DNA of 43,700 nucleotides from an uncultured Treponema sp. (GTDB lineage: Bacteria; Spirochaetota; Spirochaetia; Treponematales; Treponemataceae), in contig CAMPAL010000007.1 of assembly GCA_946631855.1 (NCBI GenBank), positions 1 through 43,700 of the forward strand, written 5' to 3'. Positions 35,965-43,390 of the stretch are shown here, piece after piece. Both the position numbers and the translations under genes were made by a program. The notes beneath the pieces are model-generated. The model was not told the DNA's origin, did no database searches, and saw nothing but the letters and a program-made list of their open reading frames with translations. How positions within the stretch are numbered: the stretch's first letter is position 1; the number at the start of each line of letters is the position of its first letter.

Positions 35965-38505
35965 ATGCGTTTATTAGAAGCAAGAACTATAAAAAATTCA
36001 GATGATATTATTGATTTGTTGAAAAGTGGAAAACTTGCAGGTCGATTAGGTGGCAAGAAATTTATACCGGGTTGGTGTCTTACAGATGAACAATCTTTGA
36101 AAGATCTTGTCGATGTAACTCTTGATACAATTGGGGATGACCCAAATATTGCAGGTGATGAAGTAATTCAATTTATGATAAAAGCTTGTCCTGAAGATAG
36201 TACTAAATGGACTAATGTATTGGAGCAGAACCCAGATACACTTATGGAACTCGCAAATGCTCTTAAAGCTGATTGGTTTAAGAAATCTCCTGAATGGCAG
36301 GAAAGGCTTAACGAACTCATAAAACAACCTTTTAATACTGATAAATGGCATAAACTTGAAAAAGATATTCAAGATGTTTTTGTTAAAAGAGCTGCAAAGA
36401 AAGGTAAAAAAATAAGCAATACAGATAGTCTTTACGAAAAACTTTATGATGATGGAATTTGGAAAGTTTTCAAGGTAAAAAGTTTTGAAGGAGATGTTGA
36501 GTTAGCCTCACATATTGAACCTTTTGAAAGTGATGGAGGAATATATACCAAAACAAGGTGGTGCACCGCAGCTGATCAGAGGTATTACAAACACTATACA
36601 GAGGCAGGTAATAGTCTTTATGTAATTCAGCAATATTCTAAAAAAGGTGTTTATAAAAATGCTTGGCAGATAGCTTTCTGGGATAAATCTCGAATTGAAT
36701 TTATGAACAAGTCTGATAAGCCTTCCTTTGGTACTGTAGAAAAAATGCCTCGTGAAGCTCTTGAAACAATTGTTGTAGATAACGAAAGTAGTTCTTTAGT
36801 AGATTGTAATCTTGCAGAACTCTTTGATATTACTCCAAAAGTTACGAGGATTTATTCTGACCCGGTTTTGAAAAGAAAAGCAATGTCCCAATTATTACCT
36901 AACGAAAATGGTATGACTCTTACAAGACGGGGTGGCCTTGTAGAATTTATAAATGAAAATAAGGATAGTGAAACCTTTATTGTACCTGAATCTCTTACAA
37001 GCCTTGACAGCGTTGAATCTCTTAAAGGTTGCCATGTTTTCAAAAAGGTTATTATCAAGAGTCATATCAAAACACTAACACCTGATTTTGCACAGGCTTT
37101 TACAGAAGCGGAGGAGTTTGTATTACCTGAAGGTCTTTTGAGTATAGAAGATGGAACCTTTAAATATCTCAACATAACTAAGATAAATCTACCTTCTACA
37201 TTACGCGAAATTGGAGATAAAGCTTTTCAAAGTACAAACCTTCAGAAAATTGAAATACCTGAAGGTATCACAAGTATTAAATCAGATACATTTCTCCGTT
37301 GTTCTAACCTAGAAAGAGTATCCTTACCAAGTACCCTTAAAATAATTGGACCCGGCGCTTTTGAAAATTGTGAAAATCTTCAACAAATTAACTTACCGGA
37401 AGGCCTTGAAGAGATTGGAATGTCAGCAATTTTTAATACAGCAATAACAAAACTCGTTGTACCTTCTACAATTAAAAGTCTTGGCTCTAGATGTTTTTTT
37501 GGCAATGGAAACCTTGTGTCAGTTGACATTATAGCTGAAAATATTGAAAAGCTTGGAAGTGAAATTTTTGCAAATTGTGAAAACCTAGAAAACATTAGAG
37601 GTATTAAAAAAGTTGCTTCGTCTAAAGACGCGTTTTTTGGTACGAAAATTTCTCTCGAAGATATCAACTCTTTTTCAACGGACCTTACAAAAGATTTGTT
37701 TAGAAATTTAGAAAAGCCTAATTTTAAACTACCATCTAATTTCAAAAAAATAGGTAAAATTGCATGTAGTAGTTCTGAAGTACTTGAGACCTTTACATCA
37801 AGTGAAAATTTAATGGTTATCAATCGTGAAGCTTTTGAAAGATGTAATAAACTTAGAGTAGTTGATTTATCAGGCAGTCCAAATTTAGTAGTCATTGCGT
37901 CAGGAGCATTTGCAGATTGTAGAAATCTTGAAAAAGTTATACTTCCGGAAAATCTTGAAGAGATTCAGACTGAAGCTTTTAGGAATTGTGCAAATTTAAA
38001 AGAGATTGTACTTCCAAATAAAATAAGGCGTATTTCAAAAGGCTGTTTTACAGGCTGTAAAAATCTTGAAACAGTTAAATTGCCTAAAAGGTTACAAGTG
38101 ATCTCAATGGAAGCTTTTAGGAATTGTACAAGTTTACAAAATATTGAACTACCAACAACTCTTTCTCGACTAGATATGGAAGCTTTTGCAGGTTGTGAAA
38201 GTCTTACTCAAATAAGTATTCCACGTAGAGTAACCTCAATACCTGAAAGAGCATTCATAGATTCAGGTTTAGTTTCAATTGAAATCACTGACAATGTTCA
38301 AGAGATATTAGGTTATGCATTCTGTCGTTGTAAAAATTTAATTGACATAAAAGTAACAAATGTCGAAAATGACGAGGAATTTGATCAATACGAAGATATC
38401 TCTTACGCAAAAACAGCTTTTGAAGATTGTCCATATCAAGAAGTTCTTGAAGCAGCCGGCGTTTTCAAAAAACGAGATTATTCTAGCTTATTGGATGACT
38501 TTTAA
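35965..38505 (+). CDS. BspA-type leucine-rich-repeat protein with a phage N-terminal domain
   Basis: 846 residues. Residues 1-300 contain TRWCTAADQRYYKHYTEAGN and SLYVIQQYSKKG, then AWQIAFWD, a W-C-T...Y-x-I signature seen in large-phage proteins of unknown function. From about 330 to 820 come some 20 repeats of the BspA type (F-x-x-C-x-N-L-x-x-I-x-L-P). There is no signal peptide or membrane segment, so it is either a virion adhesin/tail protein or intracellular. GAAGG upstream, a CCTAAATA promoter-like motif, and a perfect terminator after. Confidence 0.75.
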   Translation: MRLLEARTIKNSDDIIDLLKSGKLAGRLGGKKFIPGWCLTDEQSLKDLVDVTLDTIGDDPNIAGDEVIQFMIKACPEDSTKWTNVLEQNPDTLMELANALKADWFKKSPEWQERLNELIKQPFNTDKWHKLEKDIQDVFVKRAAKKGKKISNTDSLYEKLYDDGIWKVFKVKSFEGDVELASHIEPFESDGGIYTKTRWCTAADQRYYKHYTEAGNSLYVIQQYSKKGVYKNAWQIAFWDKSRIEFMNKSDKPSFGTVEKMPREALETIVVDNESSSLVDCNLAELFDITPKVTRIYSDPVLKRKAMSQLLPNENGMTLTRRGGLVEFINENKDSETFIVPESLTSLDSVESLKGCHVFKKVIIKSHIKTLTPDFAQAFTEAEEFVLPEGLLSIEDGTFKYLNITKINLPSTLREIGDKAFQSTNLQKIEIPEGITSIKSDTFLRCSNLERVSLPSTLKIIGPGAFENCENLQQINLPEGLEEIGMSAIFNTAITKLVVPSTIKSLGSRCFFGNGNLVSVDIIAENIEKLGSEIFANCENLENIRGIKKVASSKDAFFGTKISLEDINSFSTDLTKDLFRNLEKPNFKLPSNFKKIGKIACSSSEVLETFTSSENLMVINREAFERCNKLRVVDLSGSPNLVVIASGAFADCRNLEKVILPENLEEIQTEAFRNCANLKEIVLPNKIRRISKGCFTGCKNLETVKLPKRLQVISMEAFRNCTSLQNIELPTTLSRLDMEAFAGCESLTQISIPRRVTSIPERAFIDSGLVSIEITDNVQEILGYAFCRCKNLIDIKVTNVENDEEFDQYEDISYAKTAFEDCPYQEVLEAAGVFKKRDYSSLLDDF

Positions 38506-38510
38506 AAAAC

Positions 38511-38539
38511 AAAAACGGGGTTTTAAAACCCCGTTTTTT
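38511..38539 (+). terminator. rho-independent terminator
   Basis: AAAAACGGGGTTTT and AAAACCCCGTTTTTT: a near-perfect hairpin just after the LRR gene. Confidence 0.9.
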
Positions 38540-38556
38540 CACTCTAAAATTTTTTT

Positions 38557-38736
38557 TTAGAAAGGCCTTTTAAGATTTTCTCTTAAATCTCTTCTTCTAA
38601 GGCTAACATCTTCGATTTCATCATCTTCTTCTAATTCATTCTCTCTGAGAACTCTTTTAGCAATTCTAAGTTTAGCCTCAGCAATACGAACATCTCGTTT
38701 AGCCTTCTGTAAAGGCGATAATCTAGTTTTTTTCAC
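38557..38736 (-). CDS. short tagged protein, 59 aa, GTG start
   Basis: MKKTRLSPLQKAKRDVRIAE, then AKLRIAKRVLRENELEEDD: the same basic helix as in the proteins at 8971 and 10699, here making up half of the protein. An acidic stretch and a basic tail ending RPF follow. GTG start with AAAAGGAG 8 nt upstream and a CAACTAATTT motif at 38763-38756. It lies outside the head module, so it may be the simplest member of the tagged set. Confidence 0.65.
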   Translation of the reverse strand: MKKTRLSPLQKAKRDVRIAEAKLRIAKRVLRENELEEDDEIEDVSLRRRDLRENLKRPF

Positions 38737-38755
38737 AAAATTCTCCTTTTTGTAA

Positions 38756-38763
38756 AAATTAGT
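38756..38763 (-). promoter_or_regulatory. ACTAATT-type promoter motif
   Basis: ACTAATTT on the minus strand, 19 bases before the GTG start at 38736. It links this small tagged gene to the promoter class of the head module. Confidence 0.5.
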
Positions 38764-38796
38764 TGGCGAAAGTCAATTTAAAAAAGCAGAATCATC

Positions 38797-38803
38797 CTAT
38801 ATT
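38797..38803 (+). promoter_or_regulatory. CTATATT promoter, leaderless arrangement
   Basis: CTATATT, six bases, then the ATG at 38810 of nadD. There is no Shine-Dalgarno sequence. Confidence 0.5.
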
Positions 38804-38809
38804 TTTTAC

Positions 38810-39447
38810 ATGAAAGATATTAAAAATTCTAACACTAAGGAGGTTGCCTTCGAGATAACCAATCGTAGAAAAATTGGTATTTTCGGAGGCACTTAACTTT
38901 TGATCCTTGGCATATAGGCCATCAAGCGATTCTGCAAAAAGCTTTTGAACAGAAACTTGTCGATAAAGTTTTTATAGTACCAACTACGGTAAATTATTAC
39001 AGACAAGATAAACGCTATCTTTTCACTTTTGAAGAAAAAGTGAGAATCATTCAGGATTTTCTTGTTGGATTTAAGTATGATGCAACAATTGATACAATTG
39101 AACAGGATAAAGATGGATCCTGGCGTACAATTGATTTGGTGCAGTATTTTAAAAATCAATTCCCGGATGACGAATTGTATTTGATTATTGGCGAAGATTC
39201 TTTTAAGGAATTCAAAACCTGGACTCGTTATGAAGATATTCTTCAAGTCGCAAAACTTATAGTTGCAAACCGTAAGGAACATGTAACAAAGACAAAAGCA
39301 TTAACTGAAAAAGGTGAAATTCCCGCAATTCCTTTGGATATGGGAGATGCTTTTGAAGATTGTTCAGCAACAAACGTACGTAACAGATTGATTGAAGAAT
39401 TGATGGATATGTACCTTTCAGATAAAAGTTGGTACGGGAGACGGTAA
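38810..39447 (+). CDS. nadD: nicotinate-nucleotide adenylyltransferase (NadD-like), frame broken inside GGTFDPWH
   Basis: From ATG 38810 the frame reads MKDIKNSNTKEVAFEITNRR, then KIGIFGGT and TAA at 38894-38896. Five bases later it continues FDPWHIGHQAILQKAFEQKL in another frame to the end (NRLIEELMDMYLSDKSWYGR). Leaving out 38894-38898 gives a complete ~210-residue NadD: GGTFDPWHIGH (nucleotide binding), VPTTVNYY and SATNVRNRL (the S-x-T-x-x-R site). The codon before the stop (ACT) is repeated as the last triplet of the gap (ACT 38896-38898). It would make NAD precursors. Either recoded by a short hop, a recent mutation, or a sequence error. Confidence 0.8.
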
Positions 39448-39450
39448 AAA

Positions 39451-40077
39451 ATGAGTACAAGAAGTGAGATTGCAAGGATAAATTCCGATGGTACAGTAAA
39501 TGAAATGTATTGCCATTTTGACGGGTATTTTTCAGGAGTTGGAAAGGATTTGATAAGTCTGTGCAATAATCAAAAAAAGGTAAATCTTTTATTTTCGTCC
39601 TCCAATATTGAAGAAGGAATTGACGAAGTTTCTGAGGCATTAGAAAACTCAATTGAAGAAGAGGAGATTACACCAAATTATTCCAGTATTGATGATTTTG
39701 TAAATCATTACAAAGACGATGTTTTTATTGAATTTTTGTACATATGGATTCCAGGTTACAAAAATATTCCTCCAAAGGAAAAAATTGAAAATCATTTGGA
39801 CAAAACCGAAAACTTAACATATGAGGATTTGCAAAATATTGAAGGTATTTGGGTTTGTTGTGACAATTACAAACCTGATTATTTTTACAAAACCAAAAAT
39901 GCCTGCGAGGTTGAGCCAGCTTTGAGAGAGGCTAAATTGGATGTTAAAATTGAGGATCTCTCAGAAATTTGCAGAGATACTCTTTTCAGATATTGGTATG
40001 CAAATTATGAAAATAACAGCATATTTTCAGATGAAACTACAAAACATATTTTGGAAAGGGAGGGTGTTGAATGGTAA
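39451..40077 (+). CDS. conserved phage protein, 208 aa (STRSEIA family)
   Basis: Starts MSTRSEIARINSDGTVNEMY, then CHFDGYFSGVGKDLI, a signature found in many phage and prophage hypothetical proteins. The C-terminus (YEDLQNIEGIWVCCDNYKPD) is acidic. GGGAG precedes the ATG. It overlaps the next gene by 7 bases. No biochemical role known. Confidence 0.65.
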   Translation: MSTRSEIARINSDGTVNEMYCHFDGYFSGVGKDLISLCNNQKKVNLLFSSSNIEEGIDEVSEALENSIEEEEITPNYSSIDDFVNHYKDDVFIEFLYIWIPGYKNIPPKEKIENHLDKTENLTYEDLQNIEGIWVCCDNYKPDYFYKTKNACEVEPALREAKLDVKIEDLSEICRDTLFRYWYANYENNSIFSDETTKHILEREGVEW

Positions 40078-40382
40078 TTATCGGGGATGAACAAATAATT
40101 ACAGCTGTTTGTCTTTTGAATCATTGGACTAAAGTAACTTCTGCTTATATGGATACTTTGTTTTCCTCTATATACAATCAGCTTTTGGCATTGCATATAA
40201 TGTACAGAAGAGATTACAAAACATTGGAAGACTTTGCGAAAAAGTATCCTACATATTACAAAATAGAAGGTAATGTTTTGAACCTTATAGCTAAAGAGCA
40301 ATTGGCTTTTGATGCTTTTTTGGCAACTTTACCTGAAGAAGTAAAATCAGCAATTGCAACGGTATTGAAAACGACTAACTAG
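40071..40382 (+). CDS. hypothetical helical protein, 103 aa
   Basis: MVIIGDEQIITAVCLLNHWT, then a mostly helical protein (YRRDYKTLEDFAKKYPTYYK, ATLPEEVKSAIATVLKTTN). GGGAGGG upstream and an overlap with the previous gene indicate coupling. Its last codons contain an ACTAACTA motif 4 nt before the next ATG. Confidence 0.5.
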   Translation: MVIIGDEQIITAVCLLNHWTKVTSAYMDTLFSSIYNQLLALHIMYRRDYKTLEDFAKKYPTYYKIEGNVLNLIAKEQLAFDAFLATLPEEVKSAIATVLKTTN

Positions 40383-40386
40383 ATTT

Positions 40387-41421
40387 ATGAAGGAAACTCT
40401 TTTTTTAAAAAGACTGACGGAATCATTAAAAGAATTCTCTTGTATTGAACAGCCTAAAACTCTCTCCCTTAGAAAGATTTCTACAACAAAACAAGGATCC
40501 TGCCCTGATATTACTCATTTTATTGCTGCAAAATGTTTTGACAAAAAAATAAATGTTTTCCCTGTTTTATTTTTAGCAATGAATAAAAAAGGAAAAAAAG
40601 TTGAAACTCATACTTTTCCCATTTTGAAAATAGACGGCTTTTATTATATTTTTGAATCAATGTGGAAACCAGAAATTTATAGAAGTCAATATTTTGAAAA
40701 TTTGGATGATGCAATTTTTTATTGGTTTGAAGAATGGGTGGATGTTTTAGCTGAAAAATATGGAATTGAAAATCAAGTAAGCATTTTGAAGTACCCTGCA
40801 TGGAAAAAGAGTTTTGAGGGATTGAGTGAAGAATCTTTTATTGAAAAAGTTTTAGAGAATAGCTTTTGTATATATGATGAAAATAACTTGAAAGAAAAAT
40901 TAAAAGAAGAGACAATTGAAGATTTTGATATTTCGGGGATTACGCAAAAATCAATAAACAAAAATGGAGTAAAAGACCCTCTTTTAATTTCTGCAAATGT
41001 AATTGAAGAAGCAAATAAAAAAGATTTGGAATTATTATTCGAAGTTGAATCTTCTGAAGATGAAGCACATAAAGTTGACTTAAAAGGTAACCCAAAAGAA
41101 AGTAAAAGAGGTTATGCCGTTGTAGTTCGTTTTAAGGATATACAGGATACAGAGGATATTGATAAAATAATAGAAGATTGTGATGCTGTAGTTCATTGCG
41201 ATTGCCCTGCATTTTATTTTCAAGGAATGCAGCAGGATGATTCAATAAACGGAAACGCAAGATATAAATTTCAAGGAGAAGGAGGCGATCATTCCTGGAC
41301 TTTAAGACACGCTCATGCAGGCGGCAAAACAGGTAAAGCTTTGTGTAAACATTTGGAAAGCGTAAAAAAATGGTTGGAAGATAAATCCAACCATAAAACA
41401 ATTCAAAGTAAAATCAATTAA
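40387..41421 (+). CDS. transglutaminase-like domain fused to a SWIM-type zinc domain
   Basis: 344 residues. Residues 30-125 look like a transglutaminase-like cysteine-peptidase fold: Cys39 in KQGSCPDITHF, His75 in VETHTFPILKIDGFYYIFES with Asp83. Residues ~240-335 have CDCPAFYFQGM and later ALCKHLESVKKW, the C-X-C...C-X-H of SWIM zinc domains, with an acidic segment before. This combination is unusual. No Shine-Dalgarno sequence is seen. The protein may bind DNA or protein through SWIM and modify or cleave a partner. Domain calls are from motifs only. Confidence 0.55.
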   Translation: MKETLFLKRLTESLKEFSCIEQPKTLSLRKISTTKQGSCPDITHFIAAKCFDKKINVFPVLFLAMNKKGKKVETHTFPILKIDGFYYIFESMWKPEIYRSQYFENLDDAIFYWFEEWVDVLAEKYGIENQVSILKYPAWKKSFEGLSEESFIEKVLENSFCIYDENNLKEKLKEETIEDFDISGITQKSINKNGVKDPLLISANVIEEANKKDLELLFEVESSEDEAHKVDLKGNPKESKRGYAVVVRFKDIQDTEDIDKIIEDCDAVVHCDCPAFYFQGMQQDDSINGNARYKFQGEGGDHSWTLRHAHAGGKTGKALCKHLESVKKWLEDKSNHKTIQSKIN

Positions 41422-41864
41422 AAGCCTGAAGATTCTTTTATATCCTGTACCCAGTTTTCAATTTCAGTTTCAAAATCTTCAAAATTTGTAACTTCAATTG
41501 GACCTCTGTTGTCCAAACTATTTGAGAATTCAAGGTATTCAGGATTGTAAAGAACTAATCTCAAAAGAGCATCGCCCGCTTCATTTCTAACATTCAAGGT
41601 TTCTCCATCTTCAAAATCTTCAATGTAAAGTTCAATTCCTTCTCTGCTTAAAACATCTTTCGCTTCATTTATTTTGTCTTTAATTTCATCAAAATTCAGA
41701 GGAGTATTTACTTCAGAGGAATCAATTTCTTCTATCTTTTTTTCTACAACTTCAAAGCCGTCAACAAGATTCAAGTCATGTTCCAAATTATCAAGAATTT
41801 CATCTTCGTAAGCTTCCGCCTCTTCGTCCATTTTTACAACAATTGTTATTTTCTTTGTCAACAT
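41418..41864 (-). CDS. acidic hypothetical protein, 148 aa
   Basis: Starts MLTKKITIVVKMDEEAEAYE, strongly acidic throughout (ELYIEDFEDGETLNVRNEAG, NFEDFETEIENWVQDIKESS). AAGGAA lies upstream. It converges with and overlaps the 3' end of the SWIM gene by 4 bases. A DNA-mimic or small structural protein is conceivable, with no direct evidence. Confidence 0.5.
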   Translation of the reverse strand: MLTKKITIVVKMDEEAEAYEDEILDNLEHDLNLVDGFEVVEKKIEEIDSSEVNTPLNFDEIKDKINEAKDVLSREGIELYIEDFEDGETLNVRNEAGDALLRLVLYNPEYLEFSNSLDNRGPIEVTNFEDFETEIENWVQDIKESSGF

Positions 41865-41884
41865 TTTCTTTTTTTCCTTTTTTT

Positions 41885-42499
41885 TTAAAAACCGAAACTT
41901 TCGCCTTTTGCTATTTTTATACCAGTTCTTATACCTGCCATAAAAGCATCTTCAGCTGAAAAATCATAGTTTGGAGCGTAAAGCTCTTGCCAGTTAATAA
42001 AAGCATCAGTCCATTCCTGTGGAACTTCTGAAGAGCTAAAATCTAAATCTTCCGGCATATCAGCTGCACTTTGTACTTCATTCAACTTTTTGTAAGATAA
42101 ATATTTATTCATTTTGTTCTCCTTAATTTTGAAAGGTTTTGCGGTTTTTGCAGGTTTGAAATTTAAAAACAAAATTTCATTTTTTCCAACCTTTTTATAA
42201 GGAAGTTTTAAAGCGTCAGCTACAATTTTTACAATCTCTTCTATATTATAAGAATTGCAAAGCGAGACTGTACAAACATTCCCTATGTTGTAATTAGTTG
42301 AAATACATTTGGAAATTGTCTCGGGTTTTTTAAAACTACTTAAAATTCCAAGCTGCCTTGCAATTTGCCCTTTTAATAAAACTGCAGGGTATCTTTTTAT
42401 GCTTTTCACATACCCTATAGATTCATCATTCTCTCCAAAAAAATATAGAGTTGTTAAATCTTCGGGCTGCGCAATGTACACCTCTTCTTTTAATTCCAT
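41885..42499 (-). CDS. hypothetical protein, 204 aa
   Basis: Starts MELKEEVYIAQPEDLTTLYF with GAGGG upstream. The N-terminal half is beta-rich (GENDESIGYVKSIKRYPAVL); the second half includes a basic linker (FKIKENKMNKYLSYKKLNEV) and a C-terminal helix (AEDAFMAGIRTGIKIAKGES). No family recognised. It lies between two secreted-type proteins and the acidic protein, all in one direction. Confidence 0.5.
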   Translation of the reverse strand: MELKEEVYIAQPEDLTTLYFFGENDESIGYVKSIKRYPAVLLKGQIARQLGILSSFKKPETISKCISTNYNIGNVCTVSLCNSYNIEEIVKIVADALKLPYKKVGKNEILFLNFKPAKTAKPFKIKENKMNKYLSYKKLNEVQSAADMPEDLDFSSSEVPQEWTDAFINWQELYAPNYDFSAEDAFMAGIRTGIKIAKGESFGF

Positions 42500-42506
42500 A
42501 ATTCCC

Positions 42507-42920
42507 TCAAAGTAAAGTATTAAGCAAATACGGTAATTTTATATTCCATTTTATTTTTAAAAATAAAATACCAATGTGAAGTAAAACGAAAAAACCTAAA
42601 ATTGAAGAGAGAATAATCAACTGTTTTCTTTGAAGTTTCAACTGGTTATTTTGCTGAATTATTGTTTCTTTATCTTCGGCTTCTCTTTCTATTGAAGCTT
42701 CCAGATCTTCTGTAATCTTAATATTCTCCTGTTGTAAATTTTCAATTGTGGCAATATTTGATGCAATAAAAAAATCTTTTTCGGAAATTTTATCCTTCAT
42801 CATTTGTATATTATCTCTTAACTCCTGCAAAATAACACTTGAGCTTCTTGGTTGAGATGGTTCTTGCGCAAAAACACTTAGACTAAAAACTGCAATTAAA
42901 ATACAAAAAAATTTTTTCAT
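42507..42920 (-). CDS. exported coiled-coil protein with C-terminal membrane segment (spanin-like)
   Basis: 137 residues from ATG 42920 (GGAGGAAG upstream). Signal peptide MKKFFCILIAVFSLSVFAQE, then a long coiled coil (RDNIQMMKDKISEKDFFIAS onward), then a membrane segment near 105-125 (LIILSSILGFFVLLHIGILF) and a short basic tail. With the lipoprotein upstream, which it overlaps by 4 bases, it could form a two-component envelope-spanning pair acting in lysis. The order of signal peptide, coil and C-terminal anchor differs from classical Rz, so the call is tentative. Confidence 0.5.
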   Translation of the reverse strand: MKKFFCILIAVFSLSVFAQEPSQPRSSSVILQELRDNIQMMKDKISEKDFFIASNIATIENLQQENIKITEDLEASIEREAEDKETIIQQNNQLKLQRKQLIILSSILGFFVLLHIGILFLKIKWNIKLPYLLNTLL

Positions 42921-43285
42921 TTTGCTTCCTCCCAAAGTCCTAATTTTTTCAAATCCTCAATTTTCAAAACTACATATCCATTTTGAGTCAACTCGTCAAT
43001 TGCAGTTTTTTTGCCGTCTATAACTCCTTTATTATATTCCTCTATTTTTTCTTTTTGAATTGACATTTCCAATTCATCTAAAAGACTTGCCATTCCATCT
43101 AATCTAAAAACTAACTTCTCATCCACCCTTTGAATAAATTCTTCGTTTTTTGCAAGATAATTTAAATGTACCATTTGTTCTTGAATTTTTTCCTTTGCAT
43201 CATATGTGGAAACTTCTCCTTTTTCTAAAGTAGCACAGCCGCTTAAAAATAATAAAATTAAAATTATTGGGAAAATCTTTTTCAT
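42917..43285 (-). CDS. lipoprotein, 122 aa, partner of the spanin-like protein
   Basis: Lipobox LFLSGCATLEKG puts the lipidated Cys at residue 17. The rest is helical and charged (AKEKIQEQMVHLNYLAKNEE, SLLDELEMSIQKEKIEEYNK). It should be anchored in a membrane from the periplasmic side, supporting a diderm host. The ACTAATTT motif at 43316-43309 is the probable promoter. It overlaps the downstream exported protein (ATGA). Confidence 0.65.
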   Translation of the reverse strand: MKKIFPIILILLFLSGCATLEKGEVSTYDAKEKIQEQMVHLNYLAKNEEFIQRVDEKLVFRLDGMASLLDELEMSIQKEKIEEYNKGVIDGKKTAIDELTQNGYVVLKIEDLKKLGLWEEAK

Positions 43286-43308
43286 TTTTTTAATAACCCC
43301 CGTTTTTT

Positions 43309-43316
43309 AAATTAGT
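43309..43316 (-). promoter_or_regulatory. ACTAATT-type promoter motif
   Basis: ACTAATTT on the minus strand, 23 bases before the lipoprotein ATG at 43285. Confidence 0.45.
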
Positions 43317-43336
43317 TAAGCGTGCAACCTGTGATT

Positions 43337-43377
43337 CTATATTATATACAAGGCAGGGCTTGTTTCCTGCCTTTTTT
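43337..43377 (+). terminator. CTATATT motif directly followed by a terminator
   Basis: CTATATT (43337-43343) is followed six bases later by AAGGCAGG...CCTGCCTT and six T (43350-43377). A transcript started here would be only ~30 nt, as at 8914-8951. It may instead stop transcription entering from the left. Confidence 0.55.
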
Positions 43378-43390
43378 AATGTATAAAGTT

